NCBI GenBank assembly: GCA_021234535.1
Contig: CM037838.1
Location: forward strand, 20,095,009 to 20,159,008
Length of the DNA stretch: 64,000 bases
Direction of reading: 5' to 3'
DNA from: Stichopus chloronotus
Taxonomy: Eukaryota > Echinodermata > Holothuroidea > Aspidochirotida > Stichopodidae
The position numbers were made by a program, and so were the translations under genes. Positions 37,641 through 47,721 of the stretch are shown piece after piece; the first letter of the stretch is position 1; each line of letters begins with the position of its first letter. The notes below the pieces were generated by a model. It was not told where the DNA came from, made no database searches, and was given only the letters and a program-made list of their open reading frames with translations.

Positions 37641-40600
37641 ACAATATTTAAACGTCATTAGCCCCTTTGCAAAAGTAAAAATATACCCTTTCCCTAGGAC
37701 AATGATCAATATTTTTGGTCCCCCCCCCCCTCCAAGAGAAAAAAAACAGCCTCTGGTTATGGGCCTTGTGATAACTCATGTTACTGTCGAAGCTGCACAC
37801 CCCTCGAGGATGAAGCTTTTCTCCAGGGATCTTTACAAAACAAAATCAAAATCATACAAGAAGAAAGCACCGCAGGTCAACTATTGTACTCCGATAGTGG
37901 TTGCTTGTAGCAGTTCCCTGTGCACTGGTTTTAAGACTGCCAAGATCTGCCCAAAAGCCTGGTGAACATCATTGCTAGTAGGAGGCCCACAACCCTCTTA
38001 CAGTTGGGGGGAGGTAAATGTTCAAAAGAGCACTCTGAAGAAGGGTCTTATGGCATGTAATGGGGGGGGGCACCTTTTACTTATCCTAGGTTCACAGTTA
38101 GTCGGCAGGATTGTGAGAAGTACCTTTCAAACAATTCTACGCCGTCTAAGTAGAACACGAACCTTACAACGACATCCTTCAAAGATTTAAAGAAAATATT
38201 AAAACGGCAAAAAGTTTAGCAAGTACTGCAACTTCTTTCCGTTCACAGAAAACATTGTTTAAAGTCTAATATTCCTACAAAAGTGTGCATCTCATTAGAA
38301 GTAACGACAACTTCAAATTTAAATTGTGTCCTCGTTTTATAATGCATGGGGCACGCATGATTTGGGCCAGAATTTTGTCATTTACAAAGTCATTTTTCCC
38401 CGTTGTGATTTAACTTGAACTTGAGTGTATGCTCATAGTTCATGTGGAGGGCTGAAGACGGCAGCACAGAACGACAGGTAAGTGTTTTTTTTTTATTTCA
38501 GAACTACGCATATTCTCCTCTGAAAGCCATCAAACATTCCCTGGAACATATTCGGTCAGACGGTAGTGTGATACTTTGCAAGAGTGCTCAAGGCTATAAT
38601 CTTTCCTCGGTGATGTGTTCGAGAGGAAGAAAGTATGTAATTACTCTAGTGGAAAAGTTGTACTCAATTCCGATGTGCCCCCCCCCCCCCTCCTTATTTT
38701 CACCCTCGTTTTCTTTTTCTTCGGTTATTAGCATAAAACCACATGCGCATTAAGGAGGTAAATATAGGCACGGTATATGCCTCACCAAAGACCTATTTTA
38801 ATCCCCGGGAAGTATCTTAGATACTATGCATAAACGGAGGCCACGTAAAAGCGCCTGAACGTAGAGTGAGATACCAACGGATAACATTGCCATTTTAACC
38901 AAGAAATTCGTAAGTTTGATGCACGTAGTAAAGTCAGTTAAGCTACCAACTGAAGCGAGCTAACATGAAATATTACAAACATATCTTACGTGCTATAAGA
39001 ATTGGATAACCCACCTCACGATGGAATGTCCCATATTTGCCTGAATTTAGAGGGAAAAACGCAATGCACTGTTTACGCGCCTTCCTGTATTTCATTCGTT
39101 GAAAGTAATCATTTATTACGTCCTCTAAAGGAAATATTTGCTAGTTTCGAATCACTAACGTAAAAATGTTGATTAAAAAAAAAACTTATAAAACGATCAT
39201 AATGCTCATACGAAAGGGTAATGCCTTATTCAGACTGAGAAAATTGACTTCTTTCTCTCCTTAATAATGGACTGTCATACGGTCACAAAGTTCTCCTGTG
39301 AAATTCAGATTATCCCCTTTTATTTTTACATATCGATGGGAGAGGAGAAAATGTGGTCTTCAGGGTCCTTGAACAGAATGGAAGTGATGGTCAAAACATA
39401 CACCTCTGAACTCGGTATTGTCTTCCAAACAAAAGCGACTAAAAAATGATCCTTCGACTGCCAGAGGTTGTTCTACGAGAGGTTGGTGTACCAGCGTTGC
39501 ATCATTTTCTGGCTGGCGCCATCACTCTTGGATGGTTAGCCTCCGAGACCGCGTCTTTGGCCTTCTATCGATTAGAGGATGCGGAGAGGGGGAAGAGGGG
39601 GGGGGGGGTGTTGTTTAAACTAAATTACCTTTTAGTTTATGAGCGGTTACTAGAAAGACACAAGTTACTTTTTCTCTGCAATTCAGTTTTTCGAATCAGC
39701 CTTAAACAAGTGCCCTTGCAAACATTGTTCTTTTTTGTTTCTATTAATTACTCAGGTAACTGTCCAAATAACCAGAATATGTGTGGTAAGAATATTATCC
39801 AAGGCGACGGTCGAGAAATAAAAAAAAATAGTTTTAAGTCCACATTTCTCTTAAAGCGTTGGTCAGTTCTAGGAAAAAATAGAAGCCTTCTCGAAGATGT
39901 AACCAAATAAGAATTTAAGCTGTGTTTTTTATCAACAGAGAAATGAAGTTGCAAAAAAAAAAAAAAACAGACAAAAAAAAAAAATGTGACTGTTAGATCG
40001 TAGTTTACTTATGGGTCGTTGGATGGTTATTGCTTATCGGTTCCTTTGGAATTAAGCCAGCACCATGAGTAATGCAAAGTCTTTCTAAAAATTTTACCTC
40101 TACGCCTTTACTATATGTTCTGTTTTTTTGTTGTTTTTTTTGTTCTTTTTTTTTTTTGAAAAATGATTGTATTAGAAAATTTCAACCGTCGTACAAATCA
40201 TTTGCTGCCGACAGTCTTTACAGGACATTTTAATGCATCGTTCAATAGTTCATTTTTCAAGAACGCTGCACAGCTTATAAATTACGCAAATGGCTTCCCC
40301 ACTGTTTTTTTTTACAACCTTTTTCTCTCTCTGGGGTTGATGGAAAGATGATCGCCTACCTCTTAATTGACCTGCCCCGATGGATCGGTTAATTTCAGAT
40401 GCTCGTTGGATTCAGTATCCCGTATCACAAGGATATTCGGACAATAATGTCATTCAAAATTTATTCTAGAAATGGTTATACGAATCATTAAGCCCGCCCG
40501 TGGGCCTCTTGATGCGCAGAAGCCATTTTTATTTTCCCATTTTATCTTATTTATATACAAACAGAAAAAAATGTATAAACTAAGTCATATGTAACTGCAA

Positions 40601-42697
40601 ACTGCAAGGAACGTTGGTGTTTTTTTTTATATTTTTTATTTTTTTATTTTTTTTTTCGTGTTTTAACTATGCGACCCCGACCCAGTACATAATCGCCGGT
40701 ATATATATTTAAATATATACAGAAATATACGGAGAGAATAAAAACCAAGCGGGACGGATAATTAAAATTTACAAAAAGTAGCTTATCAAACGATCCACTC
40801 GTTTCGCTTTGCCTGGGAGAATAAAATTTGAATAATTGGTTAACCGTGTGTCCTTAAAGCCCGACGGGAGGATAAAATAGGCTCGTAACGACCTAACATA
40901 TATGCCAGGTATTTAGTCAACTGGTCCGGTGCACATCGCGGAAACAAGCTGACTGAATTTTTCTTTGCAATAGGTAATGACAGCGGTGGTTTAATAACTG
41001 AAGAAGCGATTCACAAGCTTGAAAAATGATCTGCACATTCGCAAAGCAAAACTCTCGCTATGTCCGCTCCCCTGTTCTCTCAGCTTGCCCCCCCCCCCCC
41101 CACCTCCGTCTGTTCGATAACTATTTTATTATTTTATCTTTGGTCACCCCAGACACGAGATTTACCCCTGTTTGGAGGGGGAGGCTTCTTTGACCTTGTC
41201 TATTTTCTACATTCGGCTTTATCTGACTGGTATTTCGAGTATAGTCACGTTGGAACCGAGTAGCTTAACGTGGCTTTCATCGAGAACGACATAGCGTTAA
41301 GTCTAACTATATCCACCTCCCCCCTTCCCTCCCTCACCATTTGATTGGAGATTAAAACCATATTTCGATAGGGAAGATCACTCTATTATAACTTCCGATG
41401 AGTGAATATTATAAAATATATATTTCGATGAGTGAATTATAGGCCTCATGAAATTGTTTCAAGTTTAATGTAATCCCGCGTTAGTCGTGACCTTCGAAAT
41501 GTGCAATTTGCGTAACCTCAAGGGAAGACCTCGTATTCCTATGTCGCTAATTCATAGAATCAGAAATTACCTTTTTCTTAAAGTAGGTTTTGATTTTTTT
41601 CTTCTAATGTTGCAGGACTAAATGTCACCTTTTATTTCACCCTGATGTTGGTAATGGGTTTCTATTCCGAAAGCGACGATTTGAATCAAACATCCTTGAA
41701 TGGAAATTTTACTTAAAAAAACCGATAATTTTCAGGGATAATTGATTCCAACTTTTAAATGGTATGAGATTAAACTTCGCCGACACTCATATTAATTTTT
41801 CTTTCCTACCAAGTAGACCTGCTCGTCTTTCTGTTAACTAAATGTGATATAGGCCAATAATTTCAACGTCGTTTTCTGCGGCGGGAGTACATGCATGTAG
41901 TATAGGTGAAGACACCTTCTATTTGTTCAGACGCCAGGCAGCGCTCGAGAGCAGCCCCTAATGTTATCATGCCATTTCTAACATGTATAACTGCTACTGG
42001 CAGGTTCAGTTCGGGTAATCATTTTAATTGGAAGCAATGCGACCGTGTTTACCCTTCAATGTACATAATTACTTAAGATGTCAAAGGAGCAGTCTCAAAA
42101 CGTGCAGCATCCGATGACGTCATTTCTTTTCCTCTCTCTCTCCACCTCTGTCTCTTTCTGTCTGCATCACCTATATCCTGCTCTCTGCCATGCACTGTCT
42201 GTCTCATACATTTCATTACATCTACCTGAAATACTGCGAGGGGGATACGTTGTCTGCATTTGTCGTTCGACACTTTTCAGTCAGTCGACTTCCTTTGGCG
42301 GGAAAATTGTCTTTGCTTACGCGACATCGGTGAGCGAAATGGTTAAATTCGAACCAGCAATGTTTAAACGAAGATTAAAATGTAAGTTTAATAAAAAAAA
42401 AAAAAGTGATTTATCAGCTTTCGTAAACAGTGTGATATGTGATATTTCATGATGATTGCTTAATTAACGTTTAAGTTAATGCAGCTCAGGGACATCACCA
42501 GCATGCAACGAAAATCTGCGGAGAGTTATAGGTTCAGCCATGAGTTTGGAGGTTGTAGGCCAGGAGGCTGAGAACACAGGCCTTCTAGCCACAACAATGG
42601 CAGGAAGAAGATTGTACTTTGATTGATAGGTCATATTAATAGGCTCAGTTTGCTCTCTACTTGCAACTCTGTAGTGTGCAACGAGCCATTTTTTTAC
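37641..42697. other. Intergenic region, no gene recognised
   Basis: AT-rich sequence with clearly more CpG than the ODAD3 introns: I counted 22 in the 480 bases from 40801. Long homopolymer G/C tracts occur at 37720 (C11), 38062 (G9), 38678 (C13), 39597 (G12) and 41088 (C14). T-runs cluster around 40120-40160 and 40620-40660. The longest ORF (39446-39910 plus) passes through a poly-G tract and matches nothing I know. I support no gene here. Confidence 0.6.
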
Positions 42698-42876
42698 CTG
42701 GCAAAACATCTAAGGACGCAATTCTCTACACCCAACTTAAAAGGTATATTCACTGGCCAAACTTGAAAGTTGCCGAGGAATGAGAAAACGGGCGTCTTGA
42801 CAGTAACCGTGGCTGCGTCAATTATGTAATCAGGGAACGTTGTATTGAATTTTGGAGCTGTGTCATTCGTTGCCAT
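42698..42876 (-). CDS. Candidate first coding exon of an unknown minus-strand gene
   Basis: An ATG at 42876-42874 lies in a strong context (ATTACCATGG). It opens 59 codons plus two bases up to a CCAG|GTAAAA donor; without splicing the frame stops four bases later. The peptide starts MATNDTAPKFNTTFPDYIID and includes VFSFLGNFQVWPVNIPFKLG and CVLRCFAR. It looks protein-like and is not low complexity, but I do not recognise the family. A second open frame continues downstream (42476-42709) in another phase, so an old frameshifted or repeat-derived ORF is an alternative. I did not find a following exon. Confidence 0.25.
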
Positions 42877-43796
42877 GGTAATCGTGATCAAGTGTCAAGT
42901 GATTACGTGTATCGTTGCTCATTTCCCGCTTTGTGTACGAGAAGTTCTGCATAGCTCCTAGTCCGATTCTACAGTACACCTTCAAGGGAAGCCAACCTAA
43001 GTTGACGAGGGCTTACGTCTCGAAGAACCAGACCTTAGACGTAATCGGCCAGAGTCATGACAGAATATTCCCTGAAAACTGTTTGACAGGAGGGATACTC
43101 CAAAAGATCTTCTCTCCACTTGAACGCCATTTTGGTCGTGTAAACATGAACAAGAATGGTTGGTCCACATCGTTTGCCTTTAAAGGGGACTGAAAGTCAG
43201 AACTTTTGACAATTAAATATTACTCTTAAATGAGAAACTAACGTGGTAAGCGACATCACCAAATTTAATCGACATATGTTGTTTACTTTTCAAGATATCG
43301 CGATTTGAATATTCATTAAAACAAATCAATCTGGACGCTGTCGTTCTGAGATTGTGATGTCATAACTTGACCACTTGTTACTGAAAAGCTTACGTTTTTT
43401 TTTCTTATTCTGTTGTCAAAAATGTTTCAGCAGTTATGGATAGACTGAAAATCATTGTATGACTCACCGCGGTCATTCAATACAAAATGTGTGTAAGTGT
43501 ATGTTCATTTAGCCTATGGAATTAAAGGGAAACAAAGAAATACATTACATTCCTATCAAAGGTTATGTTTAATTTCATTTATTTAATTTTGTCTCCACAA
43601 ATACAAATCAGAGGTAATGTATAAAATGAACACAGGACACTAGAACAAACAAACAATTTAACTGGCTAGTAACTTATGAAGTGAAGAAAAGAAAAAGACA
43701 AACAAGAAAAATCAAAGAAGGCTAATAAAAGGGAAAGCAAAGAAAAATAACTCAGATAAGGCAATATTGTAGGCCGACATGTAGATGGAGAGGAAG
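42877..43796. other. Intergenic spacer and 3' tail of the retrotransposon remnant
   Basis: A 92-codon plus-strand frame at 42915-43193 opens from TTG and ends in TTTAAAGGGGACTGAAAG, a phrase that looks like the border of a dispersed repeat. I do not call it a gene. The section from about 43570 to 43796 is AT-rich and, read on the minus strand, ends in a TAAATAAATGAAATTAAA-like tail. That would suit the 3' untranslated end of the non-LTR element that precedes it on that strand. Confidence 0.4.
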
Positions 43797-44402
43797 CTAG
43801 TATTTCCCCAACAGATAACTCTTGACATGACTTTTAAAAGATGAAAGCGAAGTATTTTTTCTAATGTCGGTTGGAACCTGGTACCATAATTTACAACGGT
43901 AGTTGTTTAAGAGAAATTTGCCATACATAGAGGTAGATCTAATGACGGAGAAAAGATCATTTTTTCTGGTAAAAATGGATAAATTTAAGATCTGTCTAGG
44001 GTGAACCATAGTTCGGAATATATTTGGTAGAATATTGTTAACATACTTGTAAATAGCCACTATACACTTCAGAGATGTGAAAATCACATATTTTAAGGAT
44101 TTCTATAGTGGGAAATCATTGAGCACATCAGTTGAAAAATGCATATGTTTGAATGTTATTGTTGTTAGTATTCTACTTTGTAAAACTTGCAACGGTCTAA
44201 GGGTTGAAATATTTTTCATACCGTAAATTTCAATACCATATCTAATCTTGGAATAAACAAGAGATAATAAAGCTGAAGCAAAAAGGGTGAGGAACGGCAG
44301 AACGAAGACATCAAAACTATACCCGCTCAAAGTTTGTTTATATTCTACTGAGGCAAAAAATGATGGCACACTTCTCTGAATTTCAAAAGTATTGGCTATA
44401 AC
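43797..44402 (-). pseudogene. Non-LTR retrotransposon reverse transcriptase, C-terminal remnant
   Basis: Read on the minus strand, about 200 codons are in a single frame, interrupted once by TAG at 44105-44103 and closed by a stop at 43797. The first part holds SLVYSKIRYGIEIYG and STLRPLQVLQSRIL. The second holds AIYKYVNNILPNIF, RCKLWYQVPTDIR and SFKSHVKSYLLGKY. This order is what I know from the region after the RT palm in Jockey/CR1/L2-type elements (the YGIEIYG segment, then the LW-P-I and S-FK-LK-LL segments). The catalytic palm and the endonuclease are absent, so the copy is 5'-truncated as usual for target-primed integration, and it cannot be active. The exact clade is not determined. 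Confidence 0.82.
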
Positions 44403-45348
44403 TTATGAAATAATGACTAAAAGTTTGGAAAGGTGCTTGTCAAACACTTCTGCCTGATATGTCAAAAACGATGTTTGCAGAGTTTTGTTCTCCTGACAAA
44501 TTAAAACAGGATCTCTGAGAAAGAACTTGACTGAAAAGACAAATGTTTCTGTGTAACAATTCTTCGAATGAGTCGTAAAATTGGTCCTGCAAGGAATAGC
44601 TAGAATGATTATCAGTAGATTCTGAACAGCCGAAGGTTTGATCTTCTTTAGAAGGACCGCAAAAAAAAAATAAATAAATAAAATAGAGAGAGTCTTCGAA
44701 ACAATGGAGTTCTTAACTTGACACAATGGCCAGTGGAGCACACACTGATTGAGGGCCACATCCTGCTGCTATTGTTAAGACAGGAAGCACGAACAAAAGC
44801 TTGGGAGGGGGTGCAGGTAGGGCTGAGACATGGGGAATTCCCCCCTTTTTAAACCTCGCCTGCCAATTACAACATTACGTTAGCCTTTTCTTGTCTTTAA
44901 ATACATTGTATACATCTGTCTGTTTCACAAAATGCAAGTGCAAATCGTCTACAACTTGAGAAGGCCGGAGGCATTAGACATTTTCAAATGATCTGAAAAC
45001 AAAACAGTCATTTAAATGACAAGAATTTCGGGAAAGGATGTTATCGCGCTGGAAACCATGAACTGTGACGACCATACTTCTCCTCATTGCTAGTCAAGGT
45101 ATCGTTTTGCTGTGGAAGGATCCATGAAACAGAACACATTTTTTCAGGCAAGATTTACCTAGTTGGTTCGTTTTAAAAATGTTATAATATAGGCCTTCAG
45201 TATGTAAACAAAATGTTTAGAAAACTGCCTAACCTAATGATTAGGTTACTAGGTTTCCGATTACCGTACCTTTAGTTGGACTGAGTGATTCCTCGTAATT
45301 AATCCATATCAGTGATATATTCAAATTCTGAATGAGGCTGATGCCAAA
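44403..45348. other. Intergenic region, nothing recognised
   Basis: A 118-codon minus-strand frame (44403-44759) lies just upstream of the retrotransposon remnant, but it crosses an A-run and AAATAAATAAATAAA and has no RT motif I can see. It is more likely chance than part of the element. The rest is AT-rich without features. Confidence 0.5.
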
Positions 45349-45689
45349 TTAAAGGGAAATTATGTGTTTGCTTAAAAAGAATATCATACCTAAAAATAGC
45401 CTATTTGTGGACACAGACCGATAGATTATTTAAAAGGACTGCGGCCCTCTTTTCAGTAAATAAGTTTCTCACAGATAGAACTTCAGTTATGTGTTGTTCA
45501 AGAATAACTTATTCACCCAAACTTTCAAAAATTAAAAGTGTAAAAATGTAAATATATCCATTTTATGCATAATGTTTTGAGAAGCTTTTGCACTGACAGA
45601 CGTTTATATTGATAATCCTGAATGGTTTAATCAGGGTTTAGAAATGGTTTTCTTTGTAGGCTACGTTGGTGCTATAGTATTTTCCTTTA
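45349..45689 (-). mobile_element. MITE-like element, copy 3 (reverse orientation)
   Basis: On the plus strand the copy begins TTAAAGGGAAATTATG and ends TATTTTCCTTTACG, so the two ends form an imperfect inverted repeat. Read on the minus strand it has the family landmarks TGCAAAAGCTTCTCAAAACA, TTATGCATAAAATGG, TTTTTGAAAGTTTGGGTGAA and GTTCTATCTGTGAGAAACTT in the same order as copies 1 and 2. It has no coding capacity. Confidence 0.7.
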
Positions 45690-45826
45690 CGTGTGCAGGA
45701 ATACTTTTTAATAGTAAGAAATTATTTTGATTGAACAATCTCTGTTGAAAAGGTCAGAGGGCATATCAAATTGATTTAGAAACAGCTGTTCACACAATAA
45801 AGTTGCATATATAATGATTCATGACC

Positions 45827-46000
45827 AAGCGGAGGGCCACCATCCGTTGACGCGGAGAGTGCAAGAAAAGTTTTGACTTTGCAAGTGACTTGAAGAAGTG
45901 GGGTGAGCAGTAATGACTACATCAGGGTCTCATGTTTTCTCTACCTCAAAGCGGAGCGCCACCCATTGGTTGACGCTCAGAGTACAGAGAAAATTTTTGA
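45827..46000 (+). repeat. Two direct copies of a GCGGAG-containing repeat
   Basis: Copy a (45827-45876) runs AAGCGGAGGGCCACCATCCG and on to a TTTTGA end. Copy b (45948-46000) runs AAAGCGGAGCGCCACCCATT and on to an AATTTTTGA end. Between those ends both keep GTTGACGC and then AGAGT(G/A)CA(A/G)GA. A third, inverted copy is at 60591-60640 and a fragment lies near 61289-61320. Its nature is unknown; it may be part of a longer dispersed element. Confidence 0.7.
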
Positions 46001-47530
46001 TAGAAATATCTCGCATGAGACTGCAAGAAATGGTACTACTCGGAGTCTCTCTCGTTTTGTTAACTTCAGCTAATTGTTCTTTATTTTTTTAGAACAAAAG
46101 ATATCAAATTTACACTTCCACTAAGGATAATGTAGATTGTTTTTTTTATCTCACGTTACAAAAAGTGGGAGGGGGGACTAATGTGCTAGCATCCCCTCCC
46201 CTCAAAATGTGGGGGACCCCCCAAAAAAAGAAAGTCGATGCCTGCACGGCCAGCTTGAGGAGTATAACCTCTGGTCAACGTTATAATCCGGCAGCGGTTG
46301 GGAACCTGTAATTCCTGGCAAGTATACCAGAAGTGACAACTTATGGGGTTCTTTTGTGCCATGTTTAAAGCAGAGAGGCATTGAGGATAGGCATGAACGG
46401 AAGGCGTTTATTCCCTGTGACAGTCGAAAAAAAAGAGTAATATTGTCGTGGAAAAACTGCGCACTACGACGCAATGTGTTAACGTTTCAACGTTAAGACC
46501 AAATTGAGACGCATTAGCCGAATTTATAACCCGACAGAGTTCTGGTTCCTTACCAGTACGTATACGATATGATAATGAAGTGACAACGTCTTAAGGGCTT
46601 TCTCGCTATAAACCTTCGAACAGTACTGTAGGTTCCGTTTCATGACCTACGCTCATTACACTGAAGTGGAGTATAAATGCCTATAGTCCAGGTAGCAGCC
46701 CTATATGAGGGTTGTTTCATACGAAAGGGTATCAACAAAAATGTAACTAATATTGTCCCTGATTTGAAAGCACCAATCTCGTCTTTTTTGGCATTATTTC
46801 TTTTCTTGGGTTGCCCCCCCCCCCCTTTTTCCTTTTTTCCACCCCCTTTTCCTCGTTTTAGGGACCTACTGTATTGGTTGTCGAATTATCCGTGTCCTTG
46901 CGTCGCTTTAACGGACAGAACCACACCGCGAGGGTAGCAGCTTGCGAGAGGAAAATATATTGAAACTGCTCTGCGGAAAAAAGAAAAAAAAAGTCTTGAT
47001 GTCAAAACCATTAATAAGAAACAGGGTGACGGGTAGTGCCAAAGCCAAGCGGAACAATTCACGAAAAGAAAAGAAAAAAAGCAAAGAAGTAAAGGAAAGG
47101 AAAGAAAAGCAATCCAATTTGTAGAGCAACTGTTCTTTCCCACAAATTGGAGTGCCAGAATGGATTGTGATTGAGTGAAGTATTCAACTCTTCGGAGATA
47201 TGTCGATGTATGGAACCCCGTCTCTGTGCTATACGGTGGCGTATAGTCCCTTACAGCTATATTACAGATACAGGCAGACTACGCGACCATAAGAAATAAA
47301 AAAAAGAAGCAGACGTAATAAGCACAGAAAAGAAAAACTAGTAAACAAGCGAAGCGTCCAGGTGGGGTGGCCCTAATTAATGTAATGGCCACATTCCCTG
47401 ATTCCTTATTAATACATATGTGTGTATAAAAGATGAAAGTAAGAAGCCACCAGACACACGACATATTAAAAACGATCCATAAAAGTTTATTAAGTTTTTT
47501 TCTAAAAATTTAATTTTTCTAACGTGCTTG
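46001..47530. other. Intergenic region, no gene recognised
   Basis: The region contains a C12 tract at 46814, an A/G-rich stretch at 46970-47110 (source of a lysine-rich false ORF) and AT-rich sequence. ORFs 46202-46474 minus and 46677-46937 plus have no identifiable domain. Confidence 0.55.
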
Positions 47531-47582
47531 TATATCTATATATATATATATCTATATATATATATATCCATATATATATATA

Positions 47583-47618
<36 letters not shown>
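47531..47618. repeat. (TA)n microsatellite
   Basis: Almost 90 bases of TA dinucleotides with four C interruptions (TATCTATA, TATCCATA). The Tyr-Ile frame through it is an artefact. Confidence 0.93.
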
Positions 47619-47620
<2 letters not shown>

Positions 47621-47651
47621 ATGATTTTATTATATGCCATTATATTATATA

Positions 47652-47721
47652 GTTACCATTTTGACAAACAAATGAATAAACACACACACACATTCGTTTG
47701 TTTGCTTGTCGAAATGGTAAC
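47652..47721. repeat. Inverted repeat around a CA microsatellite
   Basis: The left arm is GTTACCATTTTGACAAACAA with TGAA following. The right arm reads CGTTTGTTTGCTTGTCGAAA and then TGGTAAC. The reverse complement of the right arm matches the left with a few changes and one 4-base insertion. The centre holds AATAAACACACACACACATT. Together with the adjacent (TA)n tract this makes a strong cruciform-capable site and may be the end of a foldback element. Confidence 0.75.

Noticed and set aside
44403..44759. 118-codon minus-strand ORF next to the retrotransposon remnant, considered as more RT
   Set aside because: I see no RT motif, the text is interrupted by a poly-A/AAATAAAT tract, and it does not read into the RT frame.
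46942..47124. Lysine-rich 60-codon ORF resembling a nuclear localisation signal
   Set aside because: It arises from A/G-rich low-complexity DNA and has a non-coding T-rich counterpart on the other strand.
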